Shown piece after piece: positions 25,684 to 33,587 of a stretch of 64,000 bases of DNA (its first letter is position 1; the number at the start of each line of letters is the position of its first letter). A program made the position numbers and the translations under genes. The DNA is from Rhodoferax koreense (GTDB taxonomy: Bacteria > Pseudomonadota > Gammaproteobacteria > Burkholderiales > Burkholderiaceae_C), in the NCBI RefSeq assembly GCF_001955695.1, contig NZ_CP019236.1, positions 4,340,001 to 4,404,000 of the forward strand. The letters are read 5' to 3'. The notes under the pieces were generated by a model. That model saw only the letters and a list, made by a program, of their open reading frames with translations, was not told the origin of the DNA and made no database searches.

Positions 25684-26499
25684 TCAATACACCCGCGGAA
25701 ACAACACGTCGTCCATCACCGCCCCATCCGCCAGCCGCTCGGTCAAGCCCGGAAAAGGCGGCGACGTGCGCCAGGGCCGTGGTGCGTGGCGCATGTCGTC
25801 GCCGAGGTAACGCGCGGAGAACACGCGGCGCCGCGCGGCGGGGCCGACGCCGCTGGAGGCGTGCAGGCTCAACATGTGGAAGGCCAGCACGTCGCCGGGC
25901 GCCATGGCCCAGGCCAGTTGGCGAAACCGCAGGGGATCGGCATCGATGTCGGGCAACTCGGCCAGCGTGCCGTCGGGAAACCACTTGGCCTGCTGGTCGC
26001 GGAAGCTGCGCGGCATGTACCAGGTGCCGGCGTGGGATCCGGCCACCAGGCGCAGCGTGCTGGCCAGCGGCACCGCATCGACCGGGATCCAGAAGCTCAC
26101 GTTCTGCCGGCCGCTCACGTTGTAATAGGGCTGGTCCTGGTGCCATGGCGTGGGCTGGCGCGTGCCGGCTTCCTTGACCAGCAGATGGTCGTGGTAGAGC
26201 CGCACGGTCTCGCTTTGCATGAGCTGCGCCGCCACGTGCGGCAGCGCGGACGCGAACAGGATCTCGCGGTAGGACGGGTTGTGCTGCCAGGTGCAGAAGT
26301 CCTCGACGAAACGGCCCGGGTCGTCGGGTTGGCTGGCGACGGCAGCCAGCGGGCCGGGATGGGCGAGGTTGTGTTCGATGCCTTCGGCCAGCCGCGCCAC
26401 CTCCGCCGCGTCGAGCACACCGCGCAGGATCACGGCACCATCGTGGGCGTAGTCGGTGATGGCGTCAGGGGGCAGTCGGAAGACTTTGGGTGTAGGCAT
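25684..26499 (-). CDS. Phytanoyl-CoA dioxygenase family protein
   Basis: A 271-residue non-haem Fe(II)/2-oxoglutarate oxygenase. The iron-binding HxD is His120/Asp122 in TPWHQDQPYY, with the distal His near 213 (HMLSLHASSG) and an Arg in ARRRVFSARYLG for 2-oxoglutarate. Family members hydroxylate lipids, osmolytes and secondary metabolites; the substrate here cannot be told. The gene stands alone. The region just upstream of its start is an intergenic inverted repeat shared with the livF side, and its 3' end meets the PAP2 gene tail to tail. Confidence 0.82.
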   Translation of the reverse strand: MPTPKVFRLPPDAITDYAHDGAVILRGVLDAAEVARLAEGIEHNLAHPGPLAAVASQPDDPGRFVEDFCTWQHNPSYREILFASALPHVAAQLMQSETVRLYHDHLLVKEAGTRQPTPWHQDQPYYNVSGRQNVSFWIPVDAVPLASTLRLVAGSHAGTWYMPRSFRDQQAKWFPDGTLAELPDIDADPLRFRQLAWAMAPGDVLAFHMLSLHASSGVGPAARRRVFSARYLGDDMRHAPRPWRTSPPFPGLTERLADGAVMDDVLFPRVY

Positions 26500-26511
26500 G
26501 TCGATGGAATG

Positions 26512-26623
26512 CCCTTCGACAAGCTCAGGGCCAACGGATGACTTGCGCCTCGACAGGGTTCCGCCGTTCGGGCCGAGCCCGTCGAAGCCTTGTCCGGCCC
26601 TTCGACAGGCTCAGGGCGAACGG
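26512..26623. repeat. REP-like inverted repeat array
   Basis: Contains a copy of the motif CCTTCGACAAGCTCAGGGC at 26512-26530. It is followed by an inverted pair, with arms at 26564-26589 and 26598-26623 that read CCGTTCG...GTCGAAG and CTTCGACAGGCTCAGGGCGA. A related inverted pair lies at 57198-57268. The element sits between phyH and livF. Such short palindromic repeats are common in gene junctions of this group; it could form a hairpin or stabilise the mRNA end. Confidence 0.75.
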
Positions 26624-26627
26624 GGGA

Positions 26628-27356
26628 TCATTCGCCGAGGTAAGCGGCGCGGACCTTCGGATCGTTCAGCATCTGCTTGGCTTCGCCACTCATGGTGATG
26701 ATGCCCGACTCCATCACGTAACCGCGGTTGGCGATGCCGAGCGCGCGGCTGGCGTTCTGCTCGACCAGCAGCACGGTCACGCCCTGGGCGTACACGTCCT
26801 TGATGACCTCGAAGATCTTGTCGACCATGATCGGCGACAGGCCCATGGAGGGTTCGTCGAGCAGCAGCACGCGCGGGCGGCTCATGAGCGCGCGGCCCAT
26901 GGCCAGCATCTGCTGTTCGCCACCGGACATGGTGCCGGCGAGCTGGTCCTTGCGTTCGCGCAGCCGCGGGAAGATGTTGAACATCTTCTCGATGTCGGAG
27001 GCGATGCCGCCCTTGTCGCTGCGGATGTAGGCGCCCATCAGCAGGTTCTCGGTGATGGTCATGCGCGCGAACACACCGCGGCCTTCGGGCACCATGGCCA
27101 GGCCGAGCTTGACCAGGTCCCACGCGCCGCGACCCTTGATGCTCTGGCCGAGGTACTGGATGTCGCCGGCCACGAAGGGCAACGAACCGGTGATGGCCTT
27201 CATGGTGGTGGTCTTGCCGGCGCCGTTGGAGCCGATCAGCGAGACCAGTTCGCCTTCGCGGACTTCGAAGTCCACGCCCTTGACGGCCTGGATGCCGCCA
27301 TACGCCACCTGCAGGCCGTTGACCTTCAGCAGCACGTCTTTGTTTGTGGTTGCCAT
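26628..27356 (-). CDS. livF: Branched-chain amino acid type ABC transporter ATP-binding protein
   Basis: A cytoplasmic ATPase subunit of 242 residues: Walker A GSNGAGKTTT, signature TMSGGEQQMLAMGRALM, Walker B RVLLLDEPSMGLSP and the switch His position replaced in LLVEQNASRAL, as is usual for LivF. It pairs with LivG to energise the LivHM permease. It is the last gene of the run livH, livM, livG, livF, one base after livG. No binding-protein gene is in the run, so substrate choice rests with a LivK-like protein encoded elsewhere. Family members also move urea, amides or aromatic acids. Confidence 0.93.
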   Translation of the reverse strand: MATTNKDVLLKVNGLQVAYGGIQAVKGVDFEVREGELVSLIGSNGAGKTTTMKAITGSLPFVAGDIQYLGQSIKGRGAWDLVKLGLAMVPEGRGVFARMTITENLLMGAYIRSDKGGIASDIEKMFNIFPRLRERKDQLAGTMSGGEQQMLAMGRALMSRPRVLLLDEPSMGLSPIMVDKIFEVIKDVYAQGVTVLLVEQNASRALGIANRGYVMESGIITMSGEAKQMLNDPKVRAAYLGE

Positions 27357-27357
27357 C

Positions 27358-28143
27358 TCAGTGTCCTCCGGTACCGAGATAAGCCTCGATCACTTTTTCA
27401 TTCTTCTGCACGTCGGCGGGTGTGCCTTCGGCAATCTGCTTGCCGTAGTCGAGCACGGTGACGCGGTCGCACAGGCCCATGATCAGCTTCACGTCGTGTT
27501 CGATGATCAGGATGGTGCGGTTGTCGTTGCGGATGCGGTCGATGAGTTCGCGCAGCATCACCTTCTCGGTGGCGTTCATGCCGGCCGCGGGCTCGTCCAG
27601 GGCGATGAGCTGCGGATCGGTGGCCAGGGCGCGCGCGATCTCCAGACGGCGCTGGTCGCCGTAGCTCAGCGTGCGCGACTTGTAGTCGGCGAACTTGCCG
27701 ATGCCGACGTAGTCGAGCAATTCCTGCGCCCGTTGGGCGATCTCGAGTTCTTCCTTCTTGAAGCGGGGCGTGCGGAACACCGCACCCAGCAGGCCGGAGC
27801 CGGTGCGGATGTGGCGGCCGACCATCACGTTTTCCAGCGCCGTCATCTCGGCGAACAACCGAATGTTCTGGAAGGTGCGCGCGATGCCCGCCTTGGCCAC
27901 TTCGTGCACGGCGGTGGGTTGGTAGGGCTTGCCGGCGAGTTCGAAGCTGCCGGCGTCCGGCGTGTAGAGCCCGGTGATCACGTTGAAGAACGTGGTCTTG
28001 CCGGCGCCATTGGGGCCGATCAGGCCATACACCTGGCCGCGCTCGATGGTGATGCCGACATCGCTCAGCGCCTGCAGGCCGCCGAAGCGCTTGGAGATGC
28101 CACCGACCTTGAGAACAACATCTTTTCGTAGGGTTTCGCTCAT
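27358..28143 (-). CDS. livG: Branched-chain amino acid type ABC transporter ATP-binding protein
   Basis: The second ATPase of the transporter, 261 residues, with Walker A GPNGAGKTTFFN, signature TLSYGDQRRLEIARAL and Walker B LIALDEPAAGMN. The segment GIARTFQNIRLFAEMTALENVMVG is the usual LivG block. It is ten bases after livM and one before livF, consistent with a single transcript. LivG is slightly longer than LivF because of a C-terminal extension (YGKQIAEGTPADVQKNEKV), as seen here. Confidence 0.93.
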   Translation of the reverse strand: MSETLRKDVVLKVGGISKRFGGLQALSDVGITIERGQVYGLIGPNGAGKTTFFNVITGLYTPDAGSFELAGKPYQPTAVHEVAKAGIARTFQNIRLFAEMTALENVMVGRHIRTGSGLLGAVFRTPRFKKEELEIAQRAQELLDYVGIGKFADYKSRTLSYGDQRRLEIARALATDPQLIALDEPAAGMNATEKVMLRELIDRIRNDNRTILIIEHDVKLIMGLCDRVTVLDYGKQIAEGTPADVQKNEKVIEAYLGTGGH

Positions 28144-28153
28144 GTTGTGCTCC

Positions 28154-29227
28154 TTACTTGGCTTGCAGCGATTTGCCGTGATCGGGCGCGGGCCACAGGC
28201 CGCGCGGACGCACCAGCATCACCACGATCATGGCCAGCGCGATGAGCAGCTGGCGCAGGATGGCGGAGTCGAGCCGGCCGCCGGTCATGGCCTGCAGCGG
28301 GCCGGCCACGTAGCGCAGCACCTCGGGCAGGGCCGACAGCAGCACCGCGCCCAGGATCACGCCGGGCAGGTGGCCGATGCCGCCGAGCACGACCATGGCG
28401 ACGATCATCACCGACTCCATCAGGCTGAACGATTCGGGCGAAACGAAGCCCTGGAAGGCGGCGAACATGGTGCCCGACACGCCGCCGAAGGTGGCGCCCA
28501 TGCCGAAGGCCAGCAGCTTCATGTTGCGGGTGTTGATGCCCATGGCCTTGGCGGCGATCTCGTCCTCGCGGATGGCCATCCAGGCGCGGCCGATGCGGGA
28601 GAGCTGCAGCCGGTGGCAGATGATCACGCTCACCACCACCAGCACCAGGAACAGGTAGTAGTACAGCGACACCGACGACAGCGTGTAACTGCCGATGTCG
28701 AGGTTCTTGCCGAGGTCCAGGCCGAAGAACTTGATGGAGTCGATCTGGCCCAGGCCCTTGGGGCCGTTGGTGATGTTGATCGGGTGGTCCAGGTTGTTCA
28801 TGAACACGCGGATGATTTCACCGAAGCCGAGCGTCACGATGGCCAGGTAGTCGCCGCGCAGCTTCAGCGTGGGCGCGCCCAGCAGGATGCCGAACAGCCC
28901 CGCCAGCCCCGCCCCGAGCGGCACGATGAGCCACAGCGGCGAATGCAGGCCGTTGGGGAACATCGCGGCGAAGGCCGGGAAGTTGTCGCTGAGCTGCGGC
29001 GACGCCATCAGGCCGAACATGTAGGCGCCGACGGCGAAGAAGGCCACATAGCCCAGGTCGAGCAGGCCGGCGTAGCCGACCACGATGTTCAGGCCCAGGG
29101 CCAGCAGCACGTACAGCAGCGCCATGTCGGCGATGCGCACCCAGGCGTTGCCGAAGCCTTGCAGGATCAGCGGCAGCACGAGCAGCGCGACCGCGCCGAT
29201 GAGCAATTTGGTATTGGTTGATTTCAT
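28154..29227 (-). CDS. livM: Branched-chain amino acid type ABC transporter permease
   Basis: An integral membrane protein of 357 residues with around nine to ten hydrophobic segments. It has the LivM permease block MAIREDEIAAKAMGINTRN facing the ATPases and GGIGHLPGVILGAVLLSALP near the C-terminus. It makes the translocation path with LivH. It is 24 bases after livH and 10 before livG. Together with the absence of livK nearby, the run fits the common Burkholderiales layout in which one transporter core serves several binding proteins. Confidence 0.92.
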   Translation of the reverse strand: MKSTNTKLLIGAVALLVLPLILQGFGNAWVRIADMALLYVLLALGLNIVVGYAGLLDLGYVAFFAVGAYMFGLMASPQLSDNFPAFAAMFPNGLHSPLWLIVPLGAGLAGLFGILLGAPTLKLRGDYLAIVTLGFGEIIRVFMNNLDHPINITNGPKGLGQIDSIKFFGLDLGKNLDIGSYTLSSVSLYYYLFLVLVVVSVIICHRLQLSRIGRAWMAIREDEIAAKAMGINTRNMKLLAFGMGATFGGVSGTMFAAFQGFVSPESFSLMESVMIVAMVVLGGIGHLPGVILGAVLLSALPEVLRYVAGPLQAMTGGRLDSAILRQLLIALAMIVVMLVRPRGLWPAPDHGKSLQAK

Positions 29228-29251
29228 GTCGATGTTCCTCGATCGATCTCG

Positions 29252-30181
29252 TCAGGCCCGGTCGGCCACGCGTTCACCCAGCAGGCCGGATGGGCGCAGC
29301 GTGAGGATGATGATCAGCACGATGAAGGCGAAGATGTCGGAATAGTTGGAGCCGAATACGCCGCCGGTGAGCACGCCAATGTAGCCCGAGCCGATGGACT
29401 CGATGAGCCCCAGCAGGATGCCGCCGACCACCGCGCCGGCCAGGTTGCCGATGCCGCCGAACACCGCCGCCGTGAACGCCTTCAGACCGGGCAGGAAGCC
29501 CATGGTGTGCTGCACGGTGCCGTAGTTGGAGGCATACATCACACCGGCGATGGTGGCCAGCACCGCGCCGATGACGAAGGTGGCGGAAATCACCATGTCG
29601 GGCTTCACGCCCATCAAGGCCGCCACGCGCGGATTCTCGGCCGTCGCCCGCATCGCGCGTCCGAGCTTGGTGTAGTTGACCAGCCACATCAGCACGGCCA
29701 GGGACACCGCCGTGAGCCCGAGGATCAGGATCTGCGTCGGCGTGATCACCGCGCCGCCGATCTGCAGCGGCGCACTCGGCAGCAGCGTGGGGTACGGCTT
29801 GTAGTTCGGCTTCCAGATGATCATGGCCAGCGTCTGCAGCAGGATCGACATGCCGATCGCGGTGATCAGCGGTGCGAGCTTGGGGCTGTTGCGCAGCGGC
29901 CGGTAGGCCACCTTCTCGATCACGAAATTGAGCACCGATGCCACCACGCAGGAGATGATCAGCGCGACGAACAACACCAGCCAGCCAGGGGAAGTGGGCC
30001 AGGCGTCGCGCATCAGGCCGATGATCGTCCAACTCGTGAGCGCCCCGACCATCAGCACCTCGCCGTGCGCGAAATTGATCAGGTTGATGATGCCGTACAC
30101 CATGGTGTAGCCCAGGGCCACCAAGGCGTACATGCTGCCCAGGACCAGACCGTTGATGATCTGCTGTAGCAATATTTCCAT
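29252..30181 (-). CDS. livH: Branched-chain amino acid type ABC transporter permease
   Basis: A 309-residue inner-membrane permease beginning MEILLQQIINGLVLGSMYAL, the typical LivH start. It also shows INLINFAHGEVLMVGAL and the ATPase-contact loop RAMRATAENPRVAALMGVK. A GGAG ribosome site is nine bases before the ATG. It is the first gene of the liv run, so the promoter lies within 30182-30278, where no operator could be recognised. Confidence 0.92.
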   Translation of the reverse strand: MEILLQQIINGLVLGSMYALVALGYTMVYGIINLINFAHGEVLMVGALTSWTIIGLMRDAWPTSPGWLVLFVALIISCVVASVLNFVIEKVAYRPLRNSPKLAPLITAIGMSILLQTLAMIIWKPNYKPYPTLLPSAPLQIGGAVITPTQILILGLTAVSLAVLMWLVNYTKLGRAMRATAENPRVAALMGVKPDMVISATFVIGAVLATIAGVMYASNYGTVQHTMGFLPGLKAFTAAVFGGIGNLAGAVVGGILLGLIESIGSGYIGVLTGGVFGSNYSDIFAFIVLIIILTLRPSGLLGERVADRA

Positions 30182-30278
30182 AAAGAATTACTCCGTTTTT
30201 GTGATGTGCCAGAAGACCTCGAACGCCACCGGGCCTGGATCCGGCGGACTTCCTTTTGGGCACGAAGGTTTATCTAGC

Positions 30279-30310
30279 AAAAAACCCGCCAGGGTGTGCA
30301 TTGGCGGGTT
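30279..30310 (-). terminator. Rho-independent terminator of rarA
   Basis: Perfect 9-base arms AACCCGCCA (30283-30291) and TGGCGGGTT (30302-30310) with a 10-base loop. On the minus strand they are followed by six T. The hairpin is about 110 bases past the rarA stop and before the livH start region, so it should keep rarA transcription out of liv. Confidence 0.8.
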
Positions 30311-30418
30311 CCGGGCGGATTGTATCCACGCCGCATGGACCCCAAATAGCGGGTTTGGCCGGGGTTTACCCTTGAAAAAACGGCACGCGCGGGCCGCATT
30401 CACCGGATTGCCATGGCA

Positions 30419-31741
30419 TTAGTCGGTGTGATGGTTGCGGCGTTTGAGTTCGTCCAGCTTATCGGCGATGCGGATTTCCAGGCCACGCGGCACCGGCCGG
30501 TAGAAACCCGGCGGCGGCATGCCTTCTGGCAGGTAGTTCTCGCCCGCCGCGAATCCGCCCTCCTCGTCATGCGCGTAGCGGTAGCCTTTGCCGTAGTCCA
30601 GCTCCTTCATGAGCTTTGTCGGTGCATTGCGAAGGTGCATCGGCACCGGACGGGTGCCATCCTTCTTCACGAAGGCCCGGGCTTCGTTGAAAGCCTTGTA
30701 GACGGCGTTCGATTTTGGTGCCACGGCCAGGTAGACCACGCACTCGGCCAATGCCAGCTCCCCTTCGGGCGTGCCCAGCCGTTCGTAGACGTCGGCCGCG
30801 TCCAGGGCCAGGCGCAGGGCCCGCGGGTCGGCCAGGCCGATGTCTTCGCTGGCCATGCGAATGAAGCGCCGCGCCATGTAGCGCGGGTCCGCGCCGCCGT
30901 CGAGCATGCGCACGAACCAGTACAGCGCCGCGTCCGGATCGCTGCCGCGCACGGATTTGTGCAGCGCGCTGATGGTGTCGTAGAACTGCTCGCCGCCCTT
31001 GTCGTAGCGGCGCATGCGTTCACCCAGCACGCGCAGCAGCCAGACGTCGTCGATCTGCGCCAGTTGCTCCTGCTGCGCCGCCACAGCCAGGGTTTCCAGG
31101 GTGTTGAGCAGCCGGCGCGCATCGCCGTCGGCATAGGCCACGAGGCGATCCACCGCCACGGCCTCGATCGCCGGCACCGCCTGGATCGCCTGCGCCTTGG
31201 TCACGATCTGCTTCAGGTCGTCTTCGGACAGCGGCTGCAGCACATACACCGCGGCGCGCGACAACAGGGCAGAGTTGACCTCGAACGATGGGTTCTCGGT
31301 GGTGGCGCCGATGAAGGTGAACAGCCCGCTCTCGACGTGCGGCAGGAACGCATCCTGCTGGCTCTTGTTGAAGCGGTGCACCTCGTCGACGAAGACGATG
31401 GTGCGCTGCTGCATCAGGCCGTCGCGCGCCGCCTGCGCCTGCTCCACCGCCTCGCGGATGTCCTTCACCCCGCCCAGCACCGCGCTGATGGTGATGAACT
31501 GCGCATCGAACGCGTCCGCCATGAGCCGCGCGATGGTGGTCTTGCCCACGCCCGGCGGGCCCCACAGGATGCAGGAATGCGGCTGGCCCGACTCGAACGC
31601 GATGCGCAGCGGCATGCCCTCGCCCAGCAGTTGCTGTTGGCCGATGACTTCGCCCAGGGTGTGCGGACGCAGGCGCTCGGCCAGCGGCTGGTGCGCCGCG
31701 GCGAGGGTTTTAGGAGGTTTGGCGGGTGGGCGGGTGGACAT
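30419..31741 (-). CDS. rarA: Replication-associated recombination protein A
   Basis: An AAA+ ATPase of 440 residues (also called MgsA, a WRNIP1 homologue) that acts at stalled replication forks with SSB. Walker A is WGPPGVGKTT, Walker B IVFVDEVHRFNKSQQD, then sensor 1 GATTENPSFEVNSALLSRA. The C-terminal oligomerisation part includes YDTISALHKSVRGSDPDAAL and YMARRFIRMASEDIGLADP. The ATG at 31741 is chosen for the usual short N-terminus MSTRPPAKPPKTLA. It is monocistronic, with a terminator downstream. Confidence 0.95.
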   Translation of the reverse strand: MSTRPPAKPPKTLAAAHQPLAERLRPHTLGEVIGQQQLLGEGMPLRIAFESGQPHSCILWGPPGVGKTTIARLMADAFDAQFITISAVLGGVKDIREAVEQAQAARDGLMQQRTIVFVDEVHRFNKSQQDAFLPHVESGLFTFIGATTENPSFEVNSALLSRAAVYVLQPLSEDDLKQIVTKAQAIQAVPAIEAVAVDRLVAYADGDARRLLNTLETLAVAAQQEQLAQIDDVWLLRVLGERMRRYDKGGEQFYDTISALHKSVRGSDPDAALYWFVRMLDGGADPRYMARRFIRMASEDIGLADPRALRLALDAADVYERLGTPEGELALAECVVYLAVAPKSNAVYKAFNEARAFVKKDGTRPVPMHLRNAPTKLMKELDYGKGYRYAHDEEGGFAAGENYLPEGMPPPGFYRPVPRGLEIRIADKLDELKRRNHHTD

Positions 31742-31902
31742 GGCGGGCCCGGCTGGAAGAACGAGGCGATGGGATGATACCGGGCGCCCGGGATCTGCCA
31801 CGCGCGCCGACCAGCGGTGCAAAGCCCCCTGTCGATTTCGCCGCCCGTCTTCGTCGTACAGTCAGAGGCCCGTCCTCTGCTTTCAAACCAAGGATCGAAA
31901 AC

Positions 31903-32349
31903 ATGACCACGACCCACACCGTCCGCCTGCACCGCGTGATCCGCGCCACGCCCGAACGCATCTACCGCGCCTTCCTCGATGCCGACGCCATGGCCAAATG
32001 GCTTCCGCCGCATGGCTTTACCGGCAAGGTGCACCACATGGACGCCAGGCTCGGCGGCAGTTACCGGATGTCGTTCACCAACTTCACCAATGGCCAGAGC
32101 CATGCGTTCGGCGGCGACTACCTGGAACTGGTGGCGAACGAAAAGATCCGCTACAGCGCAACATTCGACGACCCGAACCTGCCGGGCGAGATGCAGACCA
32201 CGGTCACGCTGCGCCCGGTATTCTGCGGCACCGAGCTCCACGCGGTGCAGGAAGGCATTCCCGCGATGATCCCGGCCGAGGCCTGCTACATGGGCTGGCA
32301 GGAATCCCTCACGCTGCTGATGCAACTGGTCGAGCCCGAAATCAAGTAG
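31903..32349 (+). CDS. SRPBCC (AHSA1-like) domain protein
   Basis: A 148-residue START-like lipid or ligand-binding fold related to Aha1. Family features are VIRATPERIYRAFLDADAMAKW at the N-terminus, the central GGSYRMSFTNF and the C-terminal helix GWQESLTLLMQLVEPE. Members act as polyketide cyclase-like enzymes, stress proteins or bind hydrophobic ligands; no catalytic residues can be assigned. It precedes a GNAT gene by 11 bases, so the two are probably cotranscribed. An AAGGA ribosome site lies before the ATG. Confidence 0.85.
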   Translation: MTTTHTVRLHRVIRATPERIYRAFLDADAMAKWLPPHGFTGKVHHMDARLGGSYRMSFTNFTNGQSHAFGGDYLELVANEKIRYSATFDDPNLPGEMQTTVTLRPVFCGTELHAVQEGIPAMIPAEACYMGWQESLTLLMQLVEPEIK

Positions 32350-32360
32350 GCGGGAAACCG

Positions 32361-32816
32361 ATGACATCAGCCGACCACAGCGAGTCAGCCATGGACCCTT
32401 ACGACATCTCCGACGACGCCGCCCGGCTGGACATCGACGCCATCCACGCCTACCTGACACGCAGCTATTGGTCGCCCGGCATCCCCAGGGACCTGGTGGC
32501 ACGCGCCGTCCAGGGCGCGCTGTGTTTCGGCGTGTATTGCCAAGGCAGCCAGGTCGGTTTCGCACGCGTGATCACCGACCGTGCGACCTTCGCCTACCTG
32601 TCCGACGTGTACATCCTCGAGCCGCACCGCGGACGGGGTTTGTCGAAGCGATTGATGGCCGCCGTATTCGCGCATCCGGCCCTGCAGGGCCTGCGCCGCT
32701 TCATGCTGGCGACCAAGGATGCGCATGGCCTGTACCGGCAATTCGGTTTTGCCGAGGTGGCACGGCCCGAGCGGCTGATGGAGATATTGAACCCGAACGC
32801 CCACCTCGGGCCCTGA
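32361..32816 (+). CDS. GNAT-family N-acetyltransferase
   Basis: A 151-residue acetyltransferase with the family core: a strand VGFARVITDRATFAYLSDVYI, then the acetyl-CoA pyrophosphate loop EPHRGRGLSKRLM, and the late block AHGLYRQFGFAEV. The acceptor substrate is unknown. It follows the SRPBCC gene by 11 bases. The ATG at 32361 gives MTSADHSES; a second in-frame ATG ten codons later (MDPYDISDD) is equally possible. Confidence 0.85.
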   Translation: MTSADHSESAMDPYDISDDAARLDIDAIHAYLTRSYWSPGIPRDLVARAVQGALCFGVYCQGSQVGFARVITDRATFAYLSDVYILEPHRGRGLSKRLMAAVFAHPALQGLRRFMLATKDAHGLYRQFGFAEVARPERLMEILNPNAHLGP

Positions 32817-32834
32817 TCTCGAGGTCTTCGCTCG

Positions 32835-33548
32835 CTATGGCGCCCTGCGCCGCTTGGCCCGGTACATCGCTGCATCGGCGCAGGCAATCAGGGCTTCGGG
32901 CTCGGCGCCCTCGTCGGGATAGATGCAGATGCCGACGCTGACGGACAGGTGCAGTTCATGCCCGTTGACCAGCATGGAGGCCGACATGGCCAGGCTCAGC
33001 TTGTCGGCCACCCGCACGGCGTCGGCCTTCTGGGCCACGTCCGCGAGCAGAATCAGGAACTCATCGCCGCCATGGCGGCTCACGGTGTCCACGTCCCTCA
33101 CCGAACCGGTCAGGCGACGCGCCGTCTGGCGCAGCACGTCGTCGCCGGCGGCGTGACCCAGGCTGTCGTTGATCTGCTTGAAGCCATCCAGGTCGATGAA
33201 CAGCAGCGCCAGCCGCGTGTGCTGCCGCCTGGCCTTGGCGATGGCCTGGGTGAAGCGGTCGAGCATCAGCGCGCGGTTCGGCAGCTGCGTCAGGCCATCG
33301 AGTTCGGCCGAGCGCGCCAGCGCGTCCAGCGCCTGCAGCGCGGAATCGGTCTGGTCCTTTTGCTGCATCGCCGCCACGACCAGGCGCGCGTTGGCCTCGC
33401 GCAGCTGCGCGGAATCACCCTGGTCGAGCCGGGCGCGTGCGGTGGAGATCTGCGCGTGCAGGGCGGCCAGCACGCCGCGTGCGTAGGTGACCTGGCGCAC
33501 CAGGGAGGCCAGTTCGGCAGCGGCTCGCTGCGCAGCGCCATCATCCAT
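32835..33548 (-). CDS. GGDEF-domain diguanylate cyclase
   Basis: A 237-residue soluble protein. The first 75 residues form a helical coiled-coil-like region; the rest is a GGDEF domain with DGLTQLPNRALM at 84-95 and the active-site GGDEF at 160-164. An inhibitory I-site RxxD (151-154) lies exactly five residues before GGDEF, so product feedback by cyclic di-GMP is expected. Both substrate loops look intact, so it should make c-di-GMP. It lies 39 bases downstream of the KaiC-like gene on the same strand, which suggests joint expression and a link between the two. Confidence 0.9.
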   Translation of the reverse strand: MDDGAAQRAAAELASLVRQVTYARGVLAALHAQISTARARLDQGDSAQLREANARLVVAAMQQKDQTDSALQALDALARSAELDGLTQLPNRALMLDRFTQAIAKARRQHTRLALLFIDLDGFKQINDSLGHAAGDDVLRQTARRLTGSVRDVDTVSRHGGDEFLILLADVAQKADAVRVADKLSLAMSASMLVNGHELHLSVSVGICIYPDEGAEPEALIACADAAMYRAKRRRAP

Positions 33549-33587
33549 GAAACCTCCTGGCGGGCGCGTGGCTGCTTGCGGCCCGGA

